From Lentzea atacamensis (lineage in GTDB: Bacteria > Actinomycetota > Actinomycetes > Mycobacteriales > Pseudonocardiaceae): DNA of 64,000 bases. A model generated the notes under the pieces. It had not been told where the DNA came from, ran no database searches, and saw only the letters and a list, made by a program, of their open reading frames with translations. This document shows positions 1 through 8,254 of this stretch, piece after piece. Every line of letters begins with the position of its first letter. Position 1 is the stretch's first letter. The position numbers and the translations under genes are program-made. The stretch lies in contig NZ_QLTT01000001.1 in the NCBI RefSeq assembly GCF_003269295.1, positions 1,775,005 through 1,839,004 of the forward strand. Reading direction: 5' to 3'.

Positions 1-1631
1 GACGGGCTGGCCGAAGAGGTCAGCAGCACGTCCCCCTGAGGCAGCGGGACGGGCGTCGTGCCGAGGTTCACCACCACGCGGGTCGTACCGCGGTGCAGCA
101 CGAAGCACAGTCCGTCCTGCTCCACCACGAACCTGTCCAGCCGCGGATCGGCGAGCTCAGGGCGGGACCGGCGCAACGCGATCAGCGCCTTGTACGTCTC
201 CAGCACCTTCCCGTGATCGCCAGTGGTGGCTTCGTCCCATTTGAGGCGCGAGTTCTCCACCGTCCTCGGTGACATCGGGTCCGGTACGTCCGACTCGCCC
301 CAGCCGTGCCGCGCGAACTCCCGGCGCCTGCCCGTCCTGACCGCCTCGGCCAGCTGCGGGTCCGGAAAGGACGCGAAGAACTGCCACGGCGTCGAAGCCG
401 CCCACTCCTCCCCCATGAAGATCATGGGCGTGTACGGCGAGCAGAGCACGATCGCCGCCGCGCACAGCAGCTTCCCGGTGGACACGCTCGCCGGCAACCG
501 GTCGCCGGTCGCCCGGTTGCCGATCTGGTCGTGGTTCTGCGTGTAGGCGAGGAACCGGTGGCCGGGGATCAGCGCGGTGTCGACCGGCTTGCCGTGGTGC
601 TTCTCGCGGAACGACGACCAGGTGCCCGCGTGGAAGAACACCTTCTCCAGCGTGTTCTTCAACGCTCCCGGCGCCGCGAAGTCCTCGTAGTAGCCGAACG
701 TCTCGCCGGTCAGCGCCACGTGCAGGCAGTGGTGCAGGTCGTCGGACCACTGCGCGTGCAGGCCGTAGCCACCGCCTTCGCGCGCGGTGACCAGCTTGGC
801 GTCGTTGAGGTCGGACTCGGCGATCAGCGTCAGCGGGCGGCCAACCGACGCCGAGAGCGCGTCCACCTCGACCGCCAGCTCTTCGAGCACGTGGACCGCA
901 CGCTGGTCCGCCAGCGCGTGCACGGCGTCGAGCCTGAGGCCGTCGACGTGGTAGTCCCCGAGCCACTGCAGGGCGTTGTCGATCACGTACCGGCGGACCT
1001 CGTCGGAACCTGGCCCGTCCAGGTTCAGCCCCGGGCCCCAGTCGTTGCGACCGGCGAAGTACGGGCCGAACCGGTCGAGGTACGCGCCGGACGGCCCGAG
1101 GTGGTTGTAGACCACGTCGAGCAGCACGGCGAGCCCCTTGCCGTGGCAGGCGTCGACGAACCGCTTGAACCCGTCCGGGCCGCCGTAGGGTTCGTGGACC
1201 GCGCCCCACAGCACGCCGTCGTACCCCCAGCCCTCGGCGCCGTCGAAGCTGTTGACCGGCATGACCTCGACGAACGTGATGCCCAGGTCCACCAGGTGGT
1301 CGAGCTTCCCGATGGCCGCGTCGAACGTGCCTTCCGGCGTGAACGTGCCGATGTGCAGCTCGTAGATCACGCCACCCGGCAACGCACGGCCGGTCCACGT
1401 GCTGTCGGTCCACTCGAAGTCGTGGTGATACACGCGGGACGCCTTGTGCACGCCGTTGGGCTGCCACAGCGACCGCGGATCCGGGTACGCCTTGCCCTCG
1501 ATGACGAACGCGTAGTCCGTCCCCTCGGCCTCAGAGTGCCACCAGTCGCCGTCACGCTTCATCTCGTGGTCGAAGCCGTCGACGCGCACGTGCACGGACT
1601 CGGGGCTCGGCGCCCAGACAGAGAAGCTCAC
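1..1631 (-). CDS. treZ: Malto-oligosyltrehalose trehalohydrolase, 3' end cut by window
   Basis: GH13 enzyme that hydrolyses maltooligosyl-trehalose to release free trehalose, the last step of the TreY-TreZ route from glycogen. The GTG start at 1631 opens with the N-terminal CBM48-like segment (SFSVWAPSPESVHV). The GH13 signatures follow: GLRLDAVHA (nucleophile Asp), LIAESDLND (acid/base Glu) and QNHDQIGNR. About 543 residues are present against roughly 580-600 for the family, so only the C-terminal tail lies outside the window. It reads in the same direction as treY and glgX but is about 4.5 kb from treY because a protease gene and an NB-ARC gene lie between them. A perfect hairpin at 1678-1709 separates it from the protease upstream, so it probably has its own promoter. 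Confidence 0.93.
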   Translation of the reverse strand, partial: MSFSVWAPSPESVHVRVDGFDHEMKRDGDWWHSEAEGTDYAFVIEGKAYPDPRSLWQPNGVHKASRVYHHDFEWTDSTWTGRALPGGVIYELHIGTFTPEGTFDAAIGKLDHLVDLGITFVEVMPVNSFDGAEGWGYDGVLWGAVHEPYGGPDGFKRFVDACHGKGLAVLLDVVYNHLGPSGAYLDRFGPYFAGRNDWGPGLNLDGPGSDEVRRYVIDNALQWLGDYHVDGLRLDAVHALADQRAVHVLEELAVEVDALSASVGRPLTLIAESDLNDAKLVTAREGGGYGLHAQWSDDLHHCLHVALTGETFGYYEDFAAPGALKNTLEKVFFHAGTWSSFREKHHGKPVDTALIPGHRFLAYTQNHDQIGNRATGDRLPASVSTGKLLCAAAIVLCSPYTPMIFMGEEWAASTPWQFFASFPDPQLAEAVRTGRRREFARHGWGESDVPDPMSPRTVENSRLKWDEATTGDHGKVLETYKALIALRRSRPELADPRLDRFVVEQDGLCFVLHRGTTRVVVNLGTTPVPLPQGDVLLTSSASP

Positions 1632-1677
1632 CGCGCCAAGGCTAATGCCTTTCGCCGTGCGGTGCCGATGACGCCAA

Positions 1678-1709
1678 GAGGGGGTGGCAGCCGCGGCTGC
1701 CACCCCCTC
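1678..1709 (-). terminator. Perfect 16-bp-arm palindrome behind the protease gene
   Basis: A 32-nt perfect palindrome (arm GAGGGGGTGGCAGCCG) sits 20 bases beyond the stop of the protease gene and just upstream of treZ. No strong U-tract follows, which is common for actinobacterial terminators. It probably insulates treZ from protease transcription. Confidence 0.75.
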
Positions 1710-1728
1710 CCGGGCAGGGGTGATCAGG

Positions 1729-3528
1729 TCACCAGAGCGTGCCGCCCGCGGGGATCTCGGCACCGACGGCGAAGAAGTCGTGCCACTTCACCGAGGTACC
1801 CACGAACGAGGAACCGTTCGACAGGGCCGCGTAGACGTCGGCCGCGTCACCGCGGGTGAACGTCGAGATGTCGTCCCGGCCGTCACCGTTGAAGTCACCG
1901 GTGCCGGGGATCTCGCTGCCGACCGCGAAGAAGTCGTGCCACTTGATCGACGTGCCCACGAACGACGACCCGTTCGACAACGCCACGTACACGTCCGCCG
2001 CAGGGCCACGGGTGAACGTCGCGATGTCGTCACGGCCGTCACCGTTGAAGTCACCCACAGCGGGGAACTCCGCACCGACCGCGAAGAAGTCGTGCCACTT
2101 GATCGAGGTACCGACGAACGAGGAACCGTTCGACAGCGCCACGTACACGTCGGCCGCACCACCACGGGTGAACGTCGCGATGTCATCGCGGTTGTCCCCG
2201 TTGAAGTCACCGACCAGCGGAACCTCGTTGCCCACGGCGAAGAAGTCGTGCCACTTCACCGAAGTGCCGACGAACGAGGAACCGTTCGACAGCGCGACAT
2301 ACACGTCCGCCGCAGGGCCACGGGTGAACGTCGCGATGTCATCGCGGTTGTCCCCGTTGAAGTCGCCCACCAGGGGCGTCTCGGTGCCGACCGCGAAGAA
2401 GTCGTGCCACTTGATCGACGTGCCCACGAACGACGACCCGTTCGACAGCGCCACGTACACATCGGCAGCGGGGCCACGGGTGAACGTCGCGATGTCATCC
2501 CGGTTGTCCCCGTTGAAGTCACCGATCAACGGGAACTCGTCGCCCACGGCGAAGAAGTCGTGCCACTTCACGGACGTGCCCACGAACGAAGAACCGTTCG
2601 ACAGGGCCACGTACACGTCGGCGGCGCCGCCGCGGGTGAAGGTCGCGATGTCGTCACGGCCGTCGCCGTTGAAGTCGCCGCTCTTGCTGGCGAACCCGTC
2701 CGCGAACGAGCCGGGGACGTTCTGGCGCACCCAGTCGTTCATCGACTGCTCGCCGATCCGGCTGTAGATGCCCGGCTTGTTCGGCCGGGCGCAGCCGGTG
2801 CCCCACGACACGATGCCGACCTGGCGCCAGCCGCGCGCGGTGCCGGTCAGCAGCGGGCCGCCCGAGTCGCCCTGGCAGCTGTCGAGGCCACCGGCCAGCG
2901 GGCCCGCGCCGAGCATCGAGGCCGGCTTGAACGCGCTGCCGTAGGCCGCGGCGCTCGACATCGTCGCGTCCGGCTGCACCGGAACGTCGACCTCACGCAG
3001 GTCGTTGCTCCCGGCGCCGCCCTCGGACGTGGCGCCCCAGCCCATCGTGCGGACCGTGACGTTCGGCATCCACAGGTTGCGCTCCGCCGACGAGGCGATC
3101 GGCAGCGTCGCCTTCGACGACGGGGAGCTGAGCCGCATCAGCGCGACGTCGAACCCGCTGCCGCTGGCGCTGGTGTACTGCGGGTGGATGCGGAGTTCGG
3201 CGACGCTGCGGACGTCACCGCCCGAACCGCCGGAAATCCGGGTCTGGCCGATCAGCGTGCTGAAGTTCGACGCGGACAGGCCCTGGACGCAGTGCGCGGC
3301 CGTCAGCACCCAGGACGGGTCGATCAGCGTGCCACCGCACCAGTGGTTGAACACGCCCGGCCGGGAGATGGACACCATCCACGGGTAGGCGTTCGTCGGT
3401 GACGGGTTGCCGCCGACGATCCTGGTGCTCGGCGGATCGGTGTCGTCCCCGTGAGCCTGGGCCGCCATCCCCGCGGTCGCCATGCTCATGGCGGCCAGTA
3501 CCGCCAGGGATCTCTTGATGAGTCTCAC
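1729..3528 (-). CDS. Secreted trypsin-like serine protease with six FG-GAP repeats
   Basis: 599-residue exported S1A protease. Residues 1-25 form a signal peptide ([20 protein letters not shown]), and activation should occur at R36|IVGG. The triad is H79 (TAAHC), D127 (DVALMRL) and S222 (GDSGGP). D216, six residues before the serine, is the trypsin S1-pocket aspartate, so cleavage after Arg/Lys is expected. From residue 284 to the end run six 52-residue FG-GAP/VCBS-type repeats ([11 protein letters not shown]...), each with a Ca-binding DxNxDxxxD-like loop, probably a beta-propeller-like binding module. Start is GTG at 3528 behind GAGGGGG. It is divergent from the NB-ARC gene with about 175 bp between them. 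Its position inside the trehalose block suggests insertion. Confidence 0.93.
   Translation of the reverse strand: MRLIKRSLAVLAAMSMATAGMAAQAHGDDTDPPSTRIVGGNPSPTNAYPWMVSISRPGVFNHWCGGTLIDPSWVLTAAHCVQGLSASNFSTLIGQTRISGGSGGDVRSVAELRIHPQYTSASGSGFDVALMRLSSPSSKATLPIASSAERNLWMPNVTVRTMGWGATSEGGAGSNDLREVDVPVQPDATMSSAAAYGSAFKPASMLGAGPLAGGLDSCQGDSGGPLLTGTARGWRQVGIVSWGTGCARPNKPGIYSRIGEQSMNDWVRQNVPGSFADGFASKSGDFNGDGRDDIATFTRGGAADVYVALSNGSSFVGTSVKWHDFFAVGDEFPLIGDFNGDNRDDIATFTRGPAADVYVALSNGSSFVGTSIKWHDFFAVGTETPLVGDFNGDNRDDIATFTRGPAADVYVALSNGSSFVGTSVKWHDFFAVGNEVPLVGDFNGDNRDDIATFTRGGAADVYVALSNGSSFVGTSIKWHDFFAVGAEFPAVGDFNGDGRDDIATFTRGPAADVYVALSNGSSFVGTSIKWHDFFAVGSEIPGTGDFNGDGRDDISTFTRGDAADVYAALSNGSSFVGTSVKWHDFFAVGAEIPAGGTLW
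1744..2679 (-). repeat. Six tandem 156-bp coding repeats
   Basis: The marker gaagaagtcgtgccactt recurs exactly every 156 bp (about 1771, 1927, 2083, 2239, 2395 and 2551). Each unit encodes one 52-residue FG-GAP repeat of the protease. Units differ at few bases, mainly in the xExPLx segment between repeats and at I/V and G/N positions. Such DNA-level uniformity points to recent duplication or gene conversion. Confidence 0.95.
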
Positions 3529-3702
3529 TTTTCGCGATTCCCCCTCGCATTGTTGAGCTGTTCACCGCGGCCGACAGTGCCGACTGGCCCCTCCTCCGTC
3601 ACCGTTCTCGACCAACTTCGACCACTGAGCGGTTCAGCCGAGTGACAGTGCGCTACGGCCTCAGTACGTTGAAGCCCTCCTGGGGGGAACGGGAGAAAGT
3701 GC

Positions 3703-6258
3703 GTGGCCAGAGGGGGAAGAAGCGGACCGGTGGGAGATCCTCCCGGACCGCAGGGGGCGCAGTCGTTCGAAGATCTCGCCGGCCGGCTGCGCGCGTTGCG
3801 GTCGTGGGCGGGTGTGAGCTACCACGAGGTTCATCGTCGGGTGGTGAGTTTCCGACGGGCCAGGGGGATCGCCGAACTTCCTTCCTACAACACGGTTTTC
3901 CGGTGTTTCCAGGCCGGGCGGACTCGCATGGACGCCGAACTGGTGGTGCACATCGCCCGTGTGCTGCTCGGTGAGGACGACGCCACGGCCGCCGAATGGC
4001 GGCTCGCACACCAGGTGATCACCGGTGTGGCGACCGAGGCCGAGATCGTCCGCGTCAACAGCTCGCTGCCGGACGACATCGCCGAGTTCACCGGCCGTGC
4101 GGACGAGCTGGACATGATCCTGGCAGGTCCGGGCGTTGTCGTGATCGAGGGCATGGCGGGTGTGGGCAAGACGGTGCTCGCCACTCGTGCCGCACACTTG
4201 TTGCTGCGCCAAGGAAACTATTCGGACCTGCAGCTCTCGGTGAACCTGCGCGGGTACGACCTCGAGCGGCCACCCGCCGATCCCGCCGCCGTGCTGGACG
4301 GGTTCCTGCGGCATCTCGGCCTGTCCGGCGACCGCATCCACGCCATGAGCCTCGCTGCCCGCGGTGCGGCGTTCCGCAAGCTGCTGGTCGGACGAAAAGC
4401 GTTGGTGCTGCTGGACAACGCGATGAGCGAGGACCAGGTGCGGCCGCTGCTGCCGGAGAGCCCCGACGCGCTGGTGCTGGTCACCAGCCGCCGCACGCTG
4501 CCGGAGCTGCCCGGTGCGCGACGGCTGCCGTTGACCGTGTTCGGCCAGAACGAGGTGCTGGACCTGTTGCGCCGCAGTGCGGGCGCGGACCTCATCGCCG
4601 CCGACCTGGACACGGCGACCAGGATCGGCGAGCTGGTCGGCCGGTTGCCGCTGGCGGTCGGGCTGGTCGCGGGCATCATCGCGGACCGTCCGCATTGGAC
4701 ACTGGCGGACCACCTGCTCCGGCTGACCGAGCGGCACGACCACCGGCACCTCGACAGCGGCGTGGAACTGGCACTCGACCTCTCCTACCGCGCCCTGCCC
4801 GCCGGGCACCAGCGCACGTTCCGGCTCACCGCACTGCATCCCGGTCCCGACTTCGGCGCCGACGCCGCCGCCGCGCTGGCCGGCGTCGACCCGGACCTCG
4901 CGCAACGCCACCTCGACGACCTGCTGGCGGACCACCTCCTGCAGCTCAAGGCGCCATCACGGTACGAGCTGCACGACCTGGTGCGCGTCTTCGCGGACGC
5001 CCGCGTGGTCGACGAGGAACCCAAGTCCGCGCAACGAGAAGCACTGACCCGGCTCTTCGACCACTACCTGCAAACCACGGCGGCCGCGCGCAACACCCTC
5101 AACCCGGCCGAACGGCACGAGTGCGCCCCCGTCGCTTCCGTCGCCGACGCCAGGGCGTGGCTGGAGACGGAGCACACGAATCTCATGGCGATCGCCGACC
5201 ACACGGCCCGCCACGGCTGGCACCGCCACACGGCACGGCTGATGACGATCTTGGCGAAGCATCTCGACATGACCGGACGGCATCACGACGCCATCACCCT
5301 CTACCAGCACGTGCTGAACACCGGTGACCTCACCGACCAGGGCGCCGCACTGCACAACCTCGGCCGGGTCCACTGGCGGCTGGGCGATCACGACAGCTCG
5401 CTCGACCACTTCGCGCGGGCGCTGGAGATCCACCGCGCCACCGGAAACCGGGCAGGAGAGGCCGCCGCGTTCAACAACATGGGCAACGTCCACCAGCGGC
5501 TCGGCCACTACACCCTGGCGCTGCAGCTCTACCTGCGAGCGCTGGTGCTGCGCCGCGAGCTGGGCGACCGGGTCGGCGAGGGCGCGACGGTCGGCAACGT
5601 CGGCATCATCTACCACCGCATGGGCCGCTACCAGGAGGCGTTCCTCCACTACCGGCAGGCACTGGTGATCCGCCGCGAGGTCGGCGACCGGGAAGGCGAA
5701 GGCGCGGTGCTCGCCAACATCGCCGAGACCCACCAGTGCCTGCAGCAGTGGAGACCCGCCCGCGACCACTACGAACAGGCGCTCGCGATCTTCGACGAGC
5801 TGGATGACAGGTCCAACCGCTCGTACGCGCTGGCCTACCTGGCCCAGGTCCTGATGAGGCTGGGCTTCACGAAGCTCGCGCTCGACCACCACGACGAGGC
5901 TCTCGCGCTCGCCAGGGAGGTCGGCGAGCTCAGCGTCGAGACCGAGGCCCTCAACCGGTACGGCGAAACCCTGACCGCGCTCGGCCGCCCCGCCTCCGCG
6001 CGCCCGTTCCACGAGCGGGCGCTCGAGCTGGCCTCGCAGACCGGAATCCGGTTCGAGCGGGCCCGCGCCCTCGACGGTCTCGCCGCCGCCTTGTCCCGTG
6101 CGGGCCGCCACGAAGAGGCGCTGCGCCACCGCGCCGAGGCGGTGGCGCTCTTCGCCGACCTGAACCTGCCCGTGCCCTCGGCTAGCCGCGAGTCAGCAAG
6201 GCCACTGGATACCGGTCGAGCAGCGACGCCAGGCTCTCCGGCGCCGGCCGCCCGGTGA
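3703..6258 (+). CDS. HTH / NB-ARC / TPR STAND-type regulator
   Basis: 851-residue signal-transduction ATPase. Residues 20-95 resemble the XRE-like helix-turn-helix domain found at the N-terminus of actinobacterial NB-ARC regulators. The NB-ARC core has Walker A GMAGVGKT at about 150-157 and a Walker B-like ALVLLDN near 232. From about residue 500 there are six or more TPR units (ALHNLGRVHWRLGDHDSSLDHF and similar). Such proteins bind ATP, oligomerise on sensing a ligand and control transcription; the target is not visible here. The GTG start follows GGGAGAAA. The last 77 bases overlap the 3' end of treY on the other strand, which is unusual. It is divergent from the secreted protease, which it might control (inference). 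Confidence 0.9.
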   Translation: MARGGRSGPVGDPPGPQGAQSFEDLAGRLRALRSWAGVSYHEVHRRVVSFRRARGIAELPSYNTVFRCFQAGRTRMDAELVVHIARVLLGEDDATAAEWRLAHQVITGVATEAEIVRVNSSLPDDIAEFTGRADELDMILAGPGVVVIEGMAGVGKTVLATRAAHLLLRQGNYSDLQLSVNLRGYDLERPPADPAAVLDGFLRHLGLSGDRIHAMSLAARGAAFRKLLVGRKALVLLDNAMSEDQVRPLLPESPDALVLVTSRRTLPELPGARRLPLTVFGQNEVLDLLRRSAGADLIAADLDTATRIGELVGRLPLAVGLVAGIIADRPHWTLADHLLRLTERHDHRHLDSGVELALDLSYRALPAGHQRTFRLTALHPGPDFGADAAAALAGVDPDLAQRHLDDLLADHLLQLKAPSRYELHDLVRVFADARVVDEEPKSAQREALTRLFDHYLQTTAAARNTLNPAERHECAPVASVADARAWLETEHTNLMAIADHTARHGWHRHTARLMTILAKHLDMTGRHHDAITLYQHVLNTGDLTDQGAALHNLGRVHWRLGDHDSSLDHFARALEIHRATGNRAGEAAAFNNMGNVHQRLGHYTLALQLYLRALVLRRELGDRVGEGATVGNVGIIYHRMGRYQEAFLHYRQALVIRREVGDREGEGAVLANIAETHQCLQQWRPARDHYEQALAIFDELDDRSNRSYALAYLAQVLMRLGFTKLALDHHDEALALAREVGELSVETEALNRYGETLTALGRPASARPFHERALELASQTGIRFERARALDGLAAALSRAGRHEEALRHRAEAVALFADLNLPVPSASRESARPLDTGRAATPGSPAPAAR

Positions 6259-8254
6259 GCACGTCCGTCCACCGTCCATCCGGGAGTGGCAACACCGTGT
6301 CCTGCCACCCCGTGCGAGCCAGGGTCACCGGCAACCGGGTCGCCACCGCGATCACGCCGGATCGTTCGAACGCCAGCACGTGCTCCGCGGCCGGGCCCTC
6401 GGCGCGCAACGGCCGATAGCCGTGCAGACCGCGGGCGCGGACCTGCAGGGCCTTTCGCACGACGAGGAGCTTCGCCGCGCCCGAGTCGTCGACCTCCGGC
6501 AGCCAGCCGTCGTCGATGCGGTCCAGCAGCTCCCGGCGCACCGCGTAGTCGACAGGCCGGCGGTTGTCCGGGTCGACCAGCGAGAAATCCCACAGCTCGG
6601 TGCCCTGGTAGACGTCGGGCACACCCGGCGCGATGAGCTGGACCAGCTTCTGCCCCAGCGAGTTCGACCAGCCCGGCGCCTTGATCCGCTCGGCGAACGC
6701 GGCGACCTCCGGCTCGTTCAGCACCTTCGAGGGCCACGCGGCCACCTCGGCGTCGAACTCGGCGTTCCGGTCGACCCACGACGTTTTGATCTTGGCTTCG
6801 CGGGACGCCTTCTCCAGGTACTGGCCCAGGCGTTCCGCGGTGATCGGGAAGGCGCCGACGAGCGACTGCCACGCCAGGCGGTTCAGCGTCGGTTCGGAGA
6901 GACCGTGCTTCGCGGACATCGCCGACTCGAACGCCAGGTACTCCTCCGGCATCTCGGCCAGCACCGCGAGCCGCGCCCGCACGTCCTCCGACCGCTTGGT
7001 GTCGTGCGTCGACAGCGCGGTCATGGCGTCCGGGGTCTGCGCCTCACGGGCTGCCGCGCGCTGGTGGAACTCCTCCACCGGCAGACCGAACCGGTCCGGT
7101 GCGCCGCCGACCTCGTTGAGCGCCACGAAGTTCGTGTACCGGTAGAACGCCGTGTCCTCGGTGCCCTTCGCGACGACCATGCCGGACGTCTGCTGGATCC
7201 TGGTCGCCAGCTCGCCGTGCGGATCGGCGCGGACCTGCTCGTCGAGCGCGCGCACCGCCGGTGATTTGCTCAGCCGTACCGCGGTTTCCCAGTACCGCGA
7301 GCCTTCCGGCAGGTACGACCGGTACACCGGGAAGTTGACCATCACCTCGGCGACCGCCGCGCACGCGTCCTCGAACGGCACACCCTGCACGAGCCGCGCG
7401 ATCCGGCGCACCTCCGCGACCAGGATCGAGTCCGCGACCTGCTGCCGGGACGCGTGCTCGACCTCGTGGAAGTCACCCGCGAACGCGTCCGTGGGCGCGA
7501 TGAACACACCGCAGACCTCGCGCAACGCGTCGTAGCCCGTGGTGCCGTCGACCGGCCAGCTCTGCGGCAGCGGCTCGTCCGGCCCGAGGATCTTCTCCAC
7601 GACCAGCCAGCCGTCGAAGTGCTCGCGCAGCCGCCGGAAGTACCCGCCGGGATCGGCGAGCCCGTCCGGGTGGTCGACGCGCAACCCCGTGACCCCCCAC
7701 GACAGCACCTCGCGGTGGGTCGCCTCGAACACCTCGGGATCCTCGACCCGCACCGCCGCGAGCTCGGTGATGTCGAAGAACCGCCGGTAGTTGAGCTCGG
7801 TGTTGCCGCGCCGCCAGTCGACCTTCAGGTGGTGCTCGTGGACCTCGTCGTCCGAGGCTTCCGCGAGCACCGGCAGCAGGACCTTGCCGGACGACCAGTC
7901 GATGTCGAAGTACCGCGCGTACTTCGACGCCTGACCGTGCGCGAGCACGTCGTCCCACCACGGGTTCGGCACGACCATGTGGTTCGGCACGATGTCGACG
8001 ACGAGCCCGAGGCCGAGCTCCGACAGCCGTTCCTGCATCGCCTTTCGCCCGTCCTCGCCACCCAGCTCCGGCCGCGCACGGGTCGGGTCCACGACGTCGT
8101 AACCGTGCGTGGAACCCTCGCGCGCGTCGAGCATCGGCGACGCGTACAGCGCGCCGACACCGAGTCGCGCCAGGTAGTCCGCGATGCCGGTGGCGTCGGC
8201 GAAGGTGAAGGACGGGGTGAACTGGACGCGGTACGTGGAGGAGGGCGCGCCCAT
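6182..8254 (-). CDS. treY: Malto-oligosyltrehalose synthase
   Basis: GH13 enzyme that isomerises the reducing-end alpha-1,4 linkage of maltooligosaccharides to alpha,alpha-1,1, the substrate for TreZ. 690 residues. It begins with the family's STYRVQFTPSFTFADA and carries GLRVDHPDGL (nucleophile), LVVEKIL (acid/base) and ALSTHDTKRSEDVRAR. The ATG overlaps the glgX stop by one base (TGATG), so translation is probably coupled to glgX. The 3' end overlaps the NB-ARC gene tail-to-tail by 77 bp. In many actinobacteria treZ follows directly; here it is displaced. Confidence 0.95.
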   Translation of the reverse strand: MGAPSSTYRVQFTPSFTFADATGIADYLARLGVGALYASPMLDAREGSTHGYDVVDPTRARPELGGEDGRKAMQERLSELGLGLVVDIVPNHMVVPNPWWDDVLAHGQASKYARYFDIDWSSGKVLLPVLAEASDDEVHEHHLKVDWRRGNTELNYRRFFDITELAAVRVEDPEVFEATHREVLSWGVTGLRVDHPDGLADPGGYFRRLREHFDGWLVVEKILGPDEPLPQSWPVDGTTGYDALREVCGVFIAPTDAFAGDFHEVEHASRQQVADSILVAEVRRIARLVQGVPFEDACAAVAEVMVNFPVYRSYLPEGSRYWETAVRLSKSPAVRALDEQVRADPHGELATRIQQTSGMVVAKGTEDTAFYRYTNFVALNEVGGAPDRFGLPVEEFHQRAAAREAQTPDAMTALSTHDTKRSEDVRARLAVLAEMPEEYLAFESAMSAKHGLSEPTLNRLAWQSLVGAFPITAERLGQYLEKASREAKIKTSWVDRNAEFDAEVAAWPSKVLNEPEVAAFAERIKAPGWSNSLGQKLVQLIAPGVPDVYQGTELWDFSLVDPDNRRPVDYAVRRELLDRIDDGWLPEVDDSGAAKLLVVRKALQVRARGLHGYRPLRAEGPAAEHVLAFERSGVIAVATRLPVTLARTGWQDTVLPLPDGRWTDVLTGRPAPESLASLLDRYPVALLTRG

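Noticed and set aside
1744..2679. Regular 156-bp repeats suggesting a CRISPR or satellite array
   Set aside because: The units are coding, in frame and contiguous without spacers; they encode FG-GAP repeats of the protease.
3703..6258. NB-ARC protein plus trypsin-like protease as an Avs-type defence system
   Set aside because: The protease has a signal peptide and extracellular repeats, so it is not an intracellular effector; the NB-ARC protein has an N-terminal HTH typical of regulators.
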